Positions 34,956 to 43,821 of a stretch of DNA of 64,000 nucleotides are shown here, in pieces. The notes under the pieces were generated by a model. That model saw only the letters and a program-made list of their open reading frames with translations, searched no databases and was not told the origin of the DNA. The DNA comes from RHKX01 sp963823565 (lineage in GTDB: Bacteria; Actinomycetota; Thermoleophilia; Solirubrobacterales; 70-9), in NCBI GenBank assembly GCA_963823565.1, contig CAWGLR010000001.1, positions 620,001 through 684,000 of the forward strand, given 5' to 3'. How positions within the stretch are numbered: the stretch's first letter is position 1; the number at the start of each line of letters is the position of its first letter. A program made the position numbers and the translations under genes.

Positions 34956-35845
34956 ACGTGCTCGAACGCTCCCAGCCGCCGGGCGATCAGCAGGTAGATC
35001 ACCATGATCACGATCGGCACCGTCGCGAACGCCGCCGCGAGCGGCAGGTTCGTCGTGATGTTCGAGTAGACGACGGTGCCGATGAACTGGTTCTTGCTGA
35101 CGAGCGAGACCGCGATGAAGTCGCCGAGGGTCAGCGAGAACGTGAAGATCGAGCCGGCGACGATCGCCGGGAAGACGAGCGGCCAGATCACCCTGCGCAC
35201 CGTGGTCCCCGGGTGCGCGCCGAGGTCCTCCGACGCGCTCAGCAGCGAGTTCGGGATCCGCTCGAGCCCCGCGTAGATCGGGATGATCATGTACGGGAGC
35301 CAGATGTAGGCCATGACCAGCCAGACGGCCGCGTTGCCCGACGGGCCCGAGATCCCGAACGGGTCGAGCGCCCAGTTCAGCGGGCCGTCCTCGCTGAGGA
35401 TCGTCCGCCACGCGTAGACCTTGACCAGGTACGAGGACCACAGGGGCATCAGCACCGCGACGACGAGCAGGCCCTTCCAGCGCCGCCGCGCCACCTTCGC
35501 CATGAAGAAAGCGAGCGGCAGCGCCAGCAGCGCGTCGGTCACCGTGACGAGCAGCGCGATGCCGACCGTCCGCAGCGTGATGTCGCGGTAGACCGACTCG
35601 TCCAGCAGGGTGCGGAAGTTGTCCAGCGTGAACGTCTGCTGGATCTCCCCGCTCAGCTCCCCCAGCGACCAGAAGGCCGCGATCAGCAGAACCGCGAGCG
35701 ACCCCAGGTAGCCGACGACCAGCCAGCCCACCGGGCCGGCCAGCAGCGTCCCGACCTGCAGGCGCGGACGACCGTGGAAGAGGCCGGCGAGCCTGCGGCC
35801 CACCGACCTCCTCCGCACCGGCGTCGCTACGCCGGATGCCTCCAC
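34952..35845 (-). CDS. potB: Spermidine/putrescine ABC transporter permease PotB-like
   Basis: A 297-residue permease. An N-terminal basic region (VRRRSVGRRLAGLF) is followed by six membrane segments, beginning GWLVVGYLGSLAVLLIAAFW, with TLDNFRTLLDESVYRDITLR in the first periplasmic loop and the ATPase-contact EAA loop SASEDLGAHPGTTVRRVIWP. LMPLWSSYLVKVYAWRTIL is a strong PotB/PotH signature. It lies 31 bases downstream of potD and overlaps potC. Confidence 0.9.
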   Translation of the reverse strand: MEASGVATPVRRRSVGRRLAGLFHGRPRLQVGTLLAGPVGWLVVGYLGSLAVLLIAAFWSLGELSGEIQQTFTLDNFRTLLDESVYRDITLRTVGIALLVTVTDALLALPLAFFMAKVARRRWKGLLVVAVLMPLWSSYLVKVYAWRTILSEDGPLNWALDPFGISGPSGNAAVWLVMAYIWLPYMIIPIYAGLERIPNSLLSASEDLGAHPGTTVRRVIWPLVFPAIVAGSIFTFSLTLGDFIAVSLVSKNQFIGTVVYSNITTNLPLAAAFATVPIVIMVIYLLIARRLGAFEHV

Positions 35846-35876
35846 TCGGTCGTCCTCGCTTCCTGCCTACCGGGGG

Positions 35877-37082
35877 CTACCCCTTGACCTCCGTCCACCC
35901 CTGGACCCAGTCGTCGTACGTCTTGCAGACGTCGCCGCGGTCATCGCCGCAGTCGGAGACCGGAGTCGTCCAGTAGTAGAGGTCGTCGAGGTACTGACTG
36001 CCGTCGGCGTCGTAGATCTGGCAGTGCTTCGGGTCGGCCGTCAACTCGCACGACTTCGAGTTCGCCGGCGCCTCGCCGAACCACTCCGCGACCTGGGCGT
36101 TGACCTCGGGCGAGATGATCCAGTCCATCCACATGTACATGCAGTTGGGGTTCTGGGCCTCCGAGCTGATCATCCAGGTGTCCGACCATCCGGTCGAGCC
36201 CTCCTCGGGCAGGACCGCCTCGACGGGCTGATCGTCGGCCTGCAGGAGCTGGTTGATCACCTGCCACGTCGTGCCGACGACGCTGTCGCCGTTGGTGAAC
36301 GCGGAGATCTCCTTCGTGTAGTCCGACCAGTACTCGCCGACGTTCGCGTTCTGCTCCTTGAGCAGGTCGATCGCCGCGTTGAACTGGTCCTCGTCCAGCT
36401 CGTAGGGGTTCGTGATCCCCAGGTCGGGCTGCGTCTCCATCAGGTACAGCGCCGCGTCGGCGATGTAGATCGGGCTGTCGTACGCCGTCACCTTGCCGCT
36501 GTACTTCGACGCCTCGGCCGGATCGAAGACCGCGCTGAGCGACTTCGGCGCCGGCTTGACGTCGTCGGTGTTGTACATGAGCAGGTTCGCCCCGCGGCCG
36601 TGCGGGATCCCGTACATCTGTCCGTCGACGCTGTTGTAGGGCTGGTCCTTCAACCCCGGGAACACGTCGGCGTAGTTCGGGACGAGATCGGTGTTGACCG
36701 GGTCGACGTCGCCGCCCTCGATCAGCCGCAGCGTCGCGTCGCCGGACGCCGAGACGCCGTCGTACTCGCCGGTGCGCATCAGCTGCACCATCTCGTCCGA
36801 CGTGTTGCCGATCTTGACGTTGACCTGACAGCCGGTCTTCTTCTCGAACGGCGTCACCCAGTCGACGGTCTTGTCGGTCGAGCCGTCCTCGCAGTAGCCG
36901 GCCCAGCAGATGAGGTTGAGCTCACCCTCGCCCTTGCCGACCTCCGTCAGCGCATCGCCTGAGTCGCCGCTGGTCGAGTCATCGTCGCTGCCCCCGCAGC
37001 CGATCGCGAACAGGGCGATGAAGGCGGTGAGCCCCAACACCGCCATCCATGCCCAGCGCGCTGAGCGCGCATTGCTCGTCAT
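35877..37082 (-). CDS. potD: Polyamine-type extracellular solute-binding lipoprotein PotD-like
   Basis: A 401-residue lipoprotein: basic start, hydrophobic stretch WMAVLGLTAFIALF and lipobox AIGC, so Cys anchors it outside the membrane. The mature part is a periplasmic-type binding protein: LNLICWAGYCEDGS, VDWVTPFEKKTGCQVNVKIG, DGVSASGDATLRLI, MYGIPHGRGANLLMYNTDDV and MYMWMDWIISPEVNAQVAEW. It has an unusual number of Cys residues (about eight), implying disulfides. A GTG directly before ATG 37082 is an alternative start; GGAGGAG serves both. It overlaps potA by a few bases. Confidence 0.93.
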   Translation of the reverse strand: MTSNARSARWAWMAVLGLTAFIALFAIGCGGSDDDSTSGDSGDALTEVGKGEGELNLICWAGYCEDGSTDKTVDWVTPFEKKTGCQVNVKIGNTSDEMVQLMRTGEYDGVSASGDATLRLIEGGDVDPVNTDLVPNYADVFPGLKDQPYNSVDGQMYGIPHGRGANLLMYNTDDVKPAPKSLSAVFDPAEASKYSGKVTAYDSPIYIADAALYLMETQPDLGITNPYELDEDQFNAAIDLLKEQNANVGEYWSDYTKEISAFTNGDSVVGTTWQVINQLLQADDQPVEAVLPEEGSTGWSDTWMISSEAQNPNCMYMWMDWIISPEVNAQVAEWFGEAPANSKSCELTADPKHCQIYDADGSQYLDDLYYWTTPVSDCGDDRGDVCKTYDDWVQGWTEVKG

Positions 37083-38122
37083 CACTTCTCCTCCTCCGTT
37101 GAGTTCGTTGCCTGATCATCGACGGCCACGGTGTGCTCGCGCCGCCAACCGACCCGCACGCGCTTTCCGCGCAGGTGGTCCTCCTCGTGTGAAGTCGTCT
37201 CCGCGTTCTGCCGCGCGATCTGGATCGACCCGCCGCGATCGAGGTCGACGTGGAGCCGGGTGACCATCCCGGCGTAGGACACGTCGCGGATCGTCCCTTC
37301 CTCGACCTCGAGGCCGCCGGCGGGCCCGCCGTCGAGGATCCGGACCTTCTCCGGCCGCACCGTGAAGCGCGAGCCGCCACGCTCGATCAGGTTCGAGATG
37401 CCGACGAAGCCGGCGACGAACGCGTTGCCGGGGCGCTCGTAGACGTCCTCCGGCGTCCCGACCTGCTCGATCCGGCCCTCGTTGAAGACGGCGATGCGGT
37501 CGGACATCGTCAGCGCCTCCTCCTGGTCGTGGGTCACGTAGATGAACGTGATCCCGACGTCCCGCTGGATCTGCTTGAGCTCGATCTGGAGCTGCTCGCG
37601 GAGCTTCAGGTCGAGGGCGCCGAGCGGCTCGTCGAGCAGCAGCACCCGCGGCCGGTTGACGATCGCGCGGGCGAGCGCGACGCGCTGGCGCTGGCCGCCT
37701 GAGAGCTCGCCGGGCTTGCGGTCGTCGTAGCCGGCGAGGCGGACCATCTCGAGCGCCTCGGAACGGCGCCGGCGGCGCTCCTCCTTGCCGACCTTCGAAA
37801 CCCGCAGCCCGTACTCGACGTTCTCGCCGACGTCCATGTGAGGGAAGAGCGCGTAGTCCTGGAAGACCGTGTTCACCTCGCGCTCGTAGGGAGGGAGGCT
37901 CGTGACGTCTTCGCCGGCGAGCTCGACCCGTCCGCGGTCGGGGGGCTCGAAGCCGGCGATCATCCGCAGCGTCGTCGTCTTGCCCGAGCCAGACGGGCCG
38001 AGCATCGTGAAGAACTCGTTGGATCGGATGTCGAGGTCGACGTCGTCGACCGCGACGACCTCGCCGTAGGCGCGGCGAACCCCCACCAGCCGGACGTCGG
38101 CCGTGGCGGCGACATCGGTCAC
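37082..38122 (-). CDS. potA: Polyamine ABC transporter ATP-binding protein PotA-like
   Basis: A 346-residue ATPase. Walker A GPSGSGKTT at residues 42-50, Q loop FQDYALFPHMDVGENV, signature LSGGQRQRVALARAI, Walker B VLLLDEPLGALD and switch YVTHDQEEA. A C-terminal TOBE domain (FTVRPEKVRIL onward) is typical of PotA/MalK regulation. The start is uncertain: GTG 38122 is closest to the conserved N-terminus, and GGAGGAAA lies 16-23 bases upstream. First gene of a four-gene operon (A, D, B, C). Confidence 0.93.
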   Translation of the reverse strand: MTDVAATADVRLVGVRRAYGEVVAVDDVDLDIRSNEFFTMLGPSGSGKTTTLRMIAGFEPPDRGRVELAGEDVTSLPPYEREVNTVFQDYALFPHMDVGENVEYGLRVSKVGKEERRRRRSEALEMVRLAGYDDRKPGELSGGQRQRVALARAIVNRPRVLLLDEPLGALDLKLREQLQIELKQIQRDVGITFIYVTHDQEEALTMSDRIAVFNEGRIEQVGTPEDVYERPGNAFVAGFVGISNLIERGGSRFTVRPEKVRILDGGPAGGLEVEEGTIRDVSYAGMVTRLHVDLDRGGSIQIARQNAETTSHEEDHLRGKRVRVGWRREHTVAVDDQATNSTEEEK

Positions 38123-38258
38123 AGAATCTGAGACGGTTTCCTCCACCGAGTACAACGGAAGGACGGGACCGGAAGAAAGTATCCCACCGTCACGACCGAT
38201 GGGGACCACACCCTCGGCCAAATTTCCGGCGCGGCGTTGTCCGCCACGGCGAATGGGA

Positions 38259-39260
38259 CTAGCCGACCAACCGCCAGGCGACCGGATCGGTCCCGTCGAC
38301 CGGCTCCGCCTCACCGAGCACCTTGAGATGGTCGAGGTACGCGAGGCTCATCTGCAGGCCCCAGACGGCGGCCGGCGCGCTCGGCTTCTCCATGTCCAGG
38401 AGCTGGGGAACGAGGTCGAACGCCGTCCGCTCGCGGCCCTTCAGCCCGGCTCGCATGCGGTCGAGCTGCTCCTCGACCAGCGCGCGGTTGGCGGCGACCT
38501 TCGCGTCGGCGTCGCGGAACGGCCGTCCGTGGCCGGCGAGGACGAGGCGGACGTCGAGGTCCTCGACGACATCGAGCGAGCCGAGGAACTCCCCGACGGG
38601 ATCGGCCGTGTGGCCGTAGTCGAAGAACAGGGAGACGCGGCCGAGCAGATGGTCGCCGGAGATCAGCAGGCCGCTCTCAGGCTCGTGCAGGACGACGTGG
38701 GACGGCGCGTGGCCCGGGGTCTCGTACACCTGGAAGAAGCCGAGGTCGGTCGCGACGGTCACCTCGTCGACCAGCTCCCGGTCCGGGGCGACGACGCGGT
38801 CGATCAGCGGCTGATCGCCCTTGCGGTCTGCCTCGTAGCGCTCGAGCGCCGCCGCCGGGACGCCGCTCTGGCGGGCCACCTCGATCCGGCGCCCCAGCGC
38901 GCGATCGCGATCCTCCGCCATCGCCCGCACGTGCTCCCAGGCCGGGTGCATCCAGAGCTCGCAGCCGGCGGCGTCGACGATCGGACCCGCGAGCCCGTAG
39001 TGGTCGACGTGGGAGTGGGTACAGACGACGAGCCGGATGTCGCGCAGCTTCAGCTTCGCCTGGCCGAGCGCGAGCTCGAGCTGATGGAGCCCCTCCTCCC
39101 CGCCGACGCCGGTGTCGAAGAGCACGACCCCGTCGCCGCGGGTGATCGCCCAGGCGTTGACGTGCGGAACCCCGGGCCAGGGACAGGGGAGGCGCAGCCG
39201 CCAGATGTCCGGCAGGACCCGCTCGCTGCGGGCGATCTCGTTGCGGGCGTCGGGGCTCAC
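38259..39260 (-). CDS. MBL-fold metallohydrolase with winged-helix-like C-terminus
   Basis: A 333-residue enzyme. Metal ligands: VVCTHSHVDHYGLAG (HxHxDH), ETPGHAPSHVVLHEPESG (His), LLISGDHLL (Asp) and VLAGHGRPF (His). The C-terminal 100 residues after RALVEEQLDRMRAGLKGRER resemble the LACTB2/BLACT winged-helix extension. Such enzymes hydrolyse thioesters or nucleic acids; substrate is not clear. GTG 39260 is divergent from the next MBL gene across 85 bases. Confidence 0.88.
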   Translation of the reverse strand: MSPDARNEIARSERVLPDIWRLRLPCPWPGVPHVNAWAITRGDGVVLFDTGVGGEEGLHQLELALGQAKLKLRDIRLVVCTHSHVDHYGLAGPIVDAAGCELWMHPAWEHVRAMAEDRDRALGRRIEVARQSGVPAAALERYEADRKGDQPLIDRVVAPDRELVDEVTVATDLGFFQVYETPGHAPSHVVLHEPESGLLISGDHLLGRVSLFFDYGHTADPVGEFLGSLDVVEDLDVRLVLAGHGRPFRDADAKVAANRALVEEQLDRMRAGLKGRERTAFDLVPQLLDMEKPSAPAAVWGLQMSLAYLDHLKVLGEAEPVDGTDPVAWRLVG

Positions 39261-39332
39261 CGCCGTGATCGTGTCAGGCGCGGGCGCGGTGGCGCGTGCG
39301 GTGCTCGCGGAAGGGCGGCGCGAGCGCCGGGC

Positions 39333-39338
39333 TAGGAT
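39333..39338 (+). promoter_or_regulatory. -10 box giving a leaderless MBL gene transcript
   Basis: TAGGAT ends seven bases before ATG 39346. Confidence 0.45.
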
Positions 39339-39345
39339 CGCCGGG

Positions 39346-40035
39346 ATGGGCACCCACGACTCCACGGAGCACTCGACGCGGATCGGCCGCCTCGGGATCG
39401 TCAACGCCTACCTGGTCCACGAGGAGGACGGTCTGACCGTGATCGACACCGCGCTGCCCGGCAGCGCCAGGGCGATCCGCGCCGCCGCGGCGGAGCTCGG
39501 GATGCCGATCCGGCGGATCGTCCTCACCCACGCCCACGGCGACCACGTCGGCTCCGCCGACGCGCTGGTCGCGGCGATCGACGACGTCGAGCTGCTGATC
39601 TCCCGGCGCGACGCGCGGCTGCTGAAGAAGGACCGGACGATGGACCCCGGCGAGCCCGCCGACAAGCTGCGGGGCAGCTACCCCGGGATCGGCAGCGATC
39701 CGACCCGGCTGCTCGAGCCCGGGGAGCGGGTCGGCTCGCTCGAGGTCGTCGCCTCGCCCGGCCACACGCCGGGCCACGTCGCCCTCGCCGACGAGCGCGA
39801 CGGGACGATCTACTGCGGCGACACCTTCTCGACCCTCGGCGGCGTCGCGACGAGCGCCCGGGCCAACCCGCGCTTCCCCCTCCCCGCGCTCGCCACCTGG
39901 CACCGGCCGACGGTGATCGAGAGCGCGCGGGCGCTGCGCGAGCGGGAGCCGCGCCGGCTCGCGCCCGGCCACGGCGCCGTCGTCGCCGACCCGCTCGCGG
40001 CGATGGACGCCGCGATCGCGAAGGCCGAGGGCTAG
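39346..40035 (+). CDS. MBL-fold metallohydrolase
   Basis: A 229-residue compact enzyme with all five metal motifs: VLTHAHGDHVGSAD, VVASPGHTPGHVALAD, IYCGDTF and LAPGHG. LGIVNAYLVHEEDGLTVIDT at the start is the usual entry strand pair. It belongs with glyoxalase II-like or lactonase-like small MBL hydrolases. Divergent from another MBL gene and convergent with the desaturase gene; the two MBL genes are too different to be a recent duplication. Confidence 0.9.
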   Translation: MGTHDSTEHSTRIGRLGIVNAYLVHEEDGLTVIDTALPGSARAIRAAAAELGMPIRRIVLTHAHGDHVGSADALVAAIDDVELLISRRDARLLKKDRTMDPGEPADKLRGSYPGIGSDPTRLLEPGERVGSLEVVASPGHTPGHVALADERDGTIYCGDTFSTLGGVATSARANPRFPLPALATWHRPTVIESARALREREPRRLAPGHGAVVADPLAAMDAAIAKAEG

Positions 40036-40039
40036 AGGG

Positions 40040-41110
40040 TCAGGACGACGCCGGGGTCGGCGCCGGGCTGACGCGCATCGCCGCGAACCGCCTGCTCTCG
40101 CGGCCCTCGCGGAAGTTGACGAGCCGCTTGGTGCGCTCGTCCCAGAGCTTGAGACGAGTGCAGCGGAGGCTGCTGCGCAGGGTCAGGACCGGCACGTCAT
40201 GGAATACCTCGACCTCGTCGTGGGCCTCCTGGAGCCGGTAGTTCGGCACGCGCGAGCTCAGGTGATGGACGTGGTGCAGGCCGATGTTGCCGGTGAAGAA
40301 CTGCAGCGGCTGCGGCAGCTTGAGGTAGCTCGAGCCCCGCAGCGCGGCCGCCGCGTAGCTCCAGCTCTCGCCGCTCTCCCAGTAGACGTCCTCGAACTGG
40401 TGCTGGACGAAGAACAGCCAGACCCCCGCGGTGCCGGCGAAGACGACGAGCGGCGCCTCGATCAGCAGCACCTCCTTCCAGCCGAAGAGCAGCATCGCTC
40501 CGCCGACCATCGCCGCGACGGCGAGGTTGGTGAGCAGGATGCTGTTGCGCAGCCGGCCGGTCGAACCCGCCCAGATCCGCGGGCCGATCACCAGCGACCA
40601 GAGCGGGCCGATCCCGAACATGACGACGGGGTTGCGGAACAGGCGATAGCCGAGGCGGGAGAGGAAGGGCTTGGTGAAGTACTCCTCGACGGTCCAGGTC
40701 GGAACGTCGCCGTGGCCGCGGCGGTCGAGGTCGCCGGCCGACCCGTGATGCAGCGCGTGGTTGTGGCGCCAGTTGGCGAAGCACTGGAAGACGAACAGGC
40801 CGAAGATCCGCCCGCCCCACGTATTCGCCCGCTTCGACTCGAACAGCGAGCCGTGGGTGCAGTCGTGGAAGAGGATGAAGGTGCGGAGCAGGAATCCGGC
40901 CGCCAGCACCCCGATCGCGACGACGAGCAGGTAGGAGACGTCGAACGCCAGGTACATCAGCGCCCACAGGGCCAGGAAGGGAACCGCCGAGGTGGCGATG
41001 TCGATGAGCGTCCGCGTGCGGATCGGCCGCGCGTAGGGCGCCATCGCCTCGCGCCAGTGACGGTCGTCCTGGGTCGCCGTCATGGCGTGCGCTGAAGTCG
41101 GGGTGTTCAT
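40040..41110 (-). CDS. Membrane fatty acid desaturase
   Basis: A 356-residue di-iron membrane desaturase. Three His boxes are visible: HDCTHGS, HNHALHHG and HHVHH in GNIGLHHVHHLSSRVPN. Hydrophobic pairs flank them (SAVPFLALWALMYLAF and YLLVVAIGVLAAGFLLRTFI). The organisation is that of DesA/acyl-lipid omega-6-type desaturases, which introduce double bonds in membrane acyl chains, using ferredoxin or a similar donor. It is divergent from glutamine synthetase across a 296-base region rich in palindromes. Confidence 0.93.
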   Translation of the reverse strand: MNTPTSAHAMTATQDDRHWREAMAPYARPIRTRTLIDIATSAVPFLALWALMYLAFDVSYLLVVAIGVLAAGFLLRTFILFHDCTHGSLFESKRANTWGGRIFGLFVFQCFANWRHNHALHHGSAGDLDRRGHGDVPTWTVEEYFTKPFLSRLGYRLFRNPVVMFGIGPLWSLVIGPRIWAGSTGRLRNSILLTNLAVAAMVGGAMLLFGWKEVLLIEAPLVVFAGTAGVWLFFVQHQFEDVYWESGESWSYAAAALRGSSYLKLPQPLQFFTGNIGLHHVHHLSSRVPNYRLQEAHDEVEVFHDVPVLTLRSSLRCTRLKLWDERTKRLVNFREGRESRRFAAMRVSPAPTPASS

Positions 41111-41191
41111 CTACTTGTATCCGTATCCCCGGCCCTCGCTGGGTGCGTAGAGCGTAGCCGCTGGCAGCCGGGTTGTCCTTCCATGAGCCCA

Positions 41192-41218
41192 GGTTCCCGC
41201 TCCGCCGACCGGGGAACC
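41192..41218. promoter_or_regulatory. Inverted repeat 1 in the desaturase-glnN intergenic region
   Basis: GGTTCCC and GGGAACC are perfect 7-bp arms separated by 13 bases. Confidence 0.35.
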
Positions 41219-41226
41219 ATCTCCGG

Positions 41227-41244
41227 CCCTCCCGGCCGGGAGGG
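41227..41244. promoter_or_regulatory. Perfect 18-bp palindrome in the desaturase-glnN intergenic region
   Basis: CCCTCCCGGCCGGGAGGG is fully self-complementary. It could be an operator or part of a hairpin. Confidence 0.4.
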
Positions 41245-41280
41245 AAGCCCGTTCGCGCGCGGAGAACGGCAGGTGCGGAA

Positions 41281-41300
41281 CTTTGTACGCGCGGACAAAG
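41281..41300. promoter_or_regulatory. 20-bp near-perfect palindrome upstream of glnN
   Basis: CTTTGTACGCGCGGACAAAG is palindromic except for one symmetric pair. The A/T-rich arms stand out. It lies about 25 bases upstream of a TAGAGT (41321-41326) that could be a -10 box, so a bound regulator would affect glutamine synthetase transcription. Confidence 0.45.
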
Positions 41301-41406
41301 GCCGGCCACCGCACAGGGCCTAGAGTCCACGGCACAACTTGCCCACGATGACGGCGACGCGCTTTCCACCGGAGCGGGTCGCGTTCCCACGACCGAGGAG
41401 CAGCGC

Positions 41407-43560
41407 ATGACCACGACGAAGGCCCGCAAGCACAACCTGACCGCCGGAAGCTGGACCGCCAACGGCGGCGGGATCGAGACCGCCGACCTTCGCGACGCTT
41501 CCGCCCACCCGTTCGCCGAGAACGTCTTCTCGCCGGCCGTCCAGAAGGACCGGCTCGCAAGCGATACCTACGAGCGGCTCGCCAAGACCCTCGAGGCCGG
41601 CGAGGCGCTGGACCCGTCGCTCGCCGACGAGGTCGCGGAGGCGATGAAGGACTGGGCGCTCGAGCGGGGCGCCACGCACTACACGCACATGTTCCAGCCG
41701 CTGACCGGGCTGACGGCCGAGAAGCACGACTCCTTCTTCGAGCCCGACGGCGTCGGCGCCGCCATCGCCGACTTCTCCGGCAAGGAGCTGATCCAGGGCG
41801 AGCCCGACGCCTCCTCGTTCCCCACCGGCGGCATCCGCGCGACCTTCGAGGCCCGCGGCTACACCGCCTGGGACCCGACGAGCCCGGCGTTCATCCTCGA
41901 GAACCCGAACGGGACGCTGCTCTGCATCCCGACCGCGTTCGCGTCGTGGACCGGCGAGGCGCTCGACGCCAAGATCCCGCTGCTGCGCTCGATGGACGCG
42001 CTGTCGAAGTCGGCGATCAGGGCGCTGCGCCTGCTCGGCGACGACGAGGCCCAGCGGGTCTTCACGACGGTCGGCCCCGAGCAGGAGTACTTCCTGATCG
42101 ACGAGCAGTACTACTACGAGCGCCCCGACCTGGTGACGACGGGCCGGACGCTGTTCGGCGCGCAGCCGCCGAAGGGACATGAGCTCGACGACCACTACTT
42201 CGGCTCGATCCCCGAGCGGGTGCTCGCCTACATGCTCGAGACCGAGCGCGAGCTGGTGAAGCTCGGCGTCCCGGTCAAGACGCGGCACAACGAGGTCGCC
42301 CCCGGCCAGTACGAGCTGGCGCCGATCTTCGAGAACTCGAACGTCGGCTCCGACCACCAGCAGCTGACGATGCAGGTGATGCAGAACGTCGCTCGCCGCT
42401 ACGGGCTCGTCTGCCTGCTGCACGAGAAGCCGTTCGCCGGCGTCAACGGCTCCGGCAAGCACAACAACTGGTCGATGGGGACCGACACCGGCCACAACCT
42501 GATGGACCCGGGCGACACCCCGGCGGAGAACGCGAACTTCCTGTTCTTCTGCACCGCCGTGATCCAGGCCGTCAACAAGCATCAGGGCCTGCTGCGGGCC
42601 TCGGTCGCGGCCATCGGCCAGGACCACCGACTCGGAGCCAACGAGGCGCCGCCGGCGATCATCTCGATCTTCCTCGGCGCCGAGCTCGACAAGGCGTTCG
42701 ACTCGATCGTCTCCGGCGAGGGCGACGGCATCACCGAGGACGCGACCCTGGGTCTCGGGACCCCGGTCCTGCCGCCGCTGCCGCTCCACGGCGGCGACCG
42801 CAACCGGACCTCGCCGTTCGCGTTCACCGGCAACAAGTTCGAGTTCCGCGCGCTCGGGTCGAGCATGTCGCTCGCCTTCCCGAACACGGTCCTGAACACG
42901 ATCGTCGCCGAGGCGATCGACGAGCTCGCCGGCAAGCTCGAGGAGCGGATCAACGGCGGTGAGGACATCGGCGCCGCGGTCTCCGCGGTCGTCAAGGAGT
43001 CGTACTCCGCCAACAAGCAGGTCTGCTTCGGCGGCGACAACTACTCCGAGGAGTGGCACGAGGAGGCCGAGCGCCGCGGGCTGAAGAACCTGCGCACCAC
43101 TCCCGACGCGCTGCCCGAGGTGATCTCCGGGCCGACCGTCGAGGCGTTCGAGAAGTACAGCGTGCTCTCCCAGCGCGAGCTCGAGTCCCGCTTCGAGGTC
43201 TGGGTCGAGCAGTACACGGTCCGCGCCAACATCGAGGCGGAGACCGCGAACGCCATCGCCAAGACGATGCTCCTGCCCGCCTCCGTGCGCTACCTGGCGC
43301 TCGCCGGCGAGGCCGAGCTCGGCGCCCTCGACGGCGAGGTGCGCCCGCTGGTCGAGGAGCTGATGGCTCGGATCAACGAGCTCGAGGAGGCCAACCAGTA
43401 CCCCGACGGCGTCGAGGGGCTGGAGCTCGCCGAGTACGCCCGCGACAAGCAGCTCACGGCGATGGCGAACGTCCGCGAGGTCGCTGACCGGCTCGAGAAG
43501 GTCGTCGCCGACGACCTCTGGCCGCTGCCGAAGTACTCGGAGATCCTGTTCGTGCGGTGA
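41407..43560 (+). CDS. glnN: Glutamine synthetase type III
   Basis: A 717-residue cytoplasmic enzyme making glutamine from glutamate, ammonia and ATP. Type III is indicated by the size and by the motifs HPFAENVFSPAVQKDRL, HYTHMFQPLTGLTAEKHDSF, VGPEQEYFLID (metal ligands), VPVKTRHNEVAPGQYELAPI, VNGSGKHNNWSMGTDTGHNL and NRTSPFAFTGNKFEFRALGS. It forms a hexamer-of-dimers in the family. GAGGAG is well placed before ATG 41407. It stands alone; no ammonium transporter or PII gene is near, so it may be an additional isozyme. Palindromes upstream suggest nitrogen control. Confidence 0.97.
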   Translation: MTTTKARKHNLTAGSWTANGGGIETADLRDASAHPFAENVFSPAVQKDRLASDTYERLAKTLEAGEALDPSLADEVAEAMKDWALERGATHYTHMFQPLTGLTAEKHDSFFEPDGVGAAIADFSGKELIQGEPDASSFPTGGIRATFEARGYTAWDPTSPAFILENPNGTLLCIPTAFASWTGEALDAKIPLLRSMDALSKSAIRALRLLGDDEAQRVFTTVGPEQEYFLIDEQYYYERPDLVTTGRTLFGAQPPKGHELDDHYFGSIPERVLAYMLETERELVKLGVPVKTRHNEVAPGQYELAPIFENSNVGSDHQQLTMQVMQNVARRYGLVCLLHEKPFAGVNGSGKHNNWSMGTDTGHNLMDPGDTPAENANFLFFCTAVIQAVNKHQGLLRASVAAIGQDHRLGANEAPPAIISIFLGAELDKAFDSIVSGEGDGITEDATLGLGTPVLPPLPLHGGDRNRTSPFAFTGNKFEFRALGSSMSLAFPNTVLNTIVAEAIDELAGKLEERINGGEDIGAAVSAVVKESYSANKQVCFGGDNYSEEWHEEAERRGLKNLRTTPDALPEVISGPTVEAFEKYSVLSQRELESRFEVWVEQYTVRANIEAETANAIAKTMLLPASVRYLALAGEAELGALDGEVRPLVEELMARINELEEANQYPDGVEGLELAEYARDKQLTAMANVREVADRLEKVVADDLWPLPKYSEILFVR

Positions 43561-43656
43561 TTACCCCGGCCGGATCCTCCGCTTCGCGTCCGGTCCGGCC
43601 GGCTCCCGCTACGGGTTGTCGGCAGGACCGGGGCGCCGGGCAAGGTCAAGATGTGG

Positions 43657-43686
43657 CGAAGGCCCGGGCATCAGTCCGGGCCTTCG
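43657..43686. terminator. Terminator hairpin between glnN and the monooxygenase gene
   Basis: CGAAGGCCCGG and CCGGGCCTTCG pair perfectly over 11 bases with an 8-base loop. It sits between convergent genes. No U tract follows, which is usual in GC-rich Actinobacteria. Confidence 0.7.
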
Positions 43687-43821
43687 TCGTTGAGAGCGTG
43701 TCAGCGAGCGCCGATGGTGCGAAATGGCGGACAAGCCGCCGAAAAGAACCATCGGGCCGCGCATCAGGGCGCTAGAGCCGCGCCCCCAGCTCCCCTCCCC
43801 CGGGCCCCAACCAGCTCTGGC

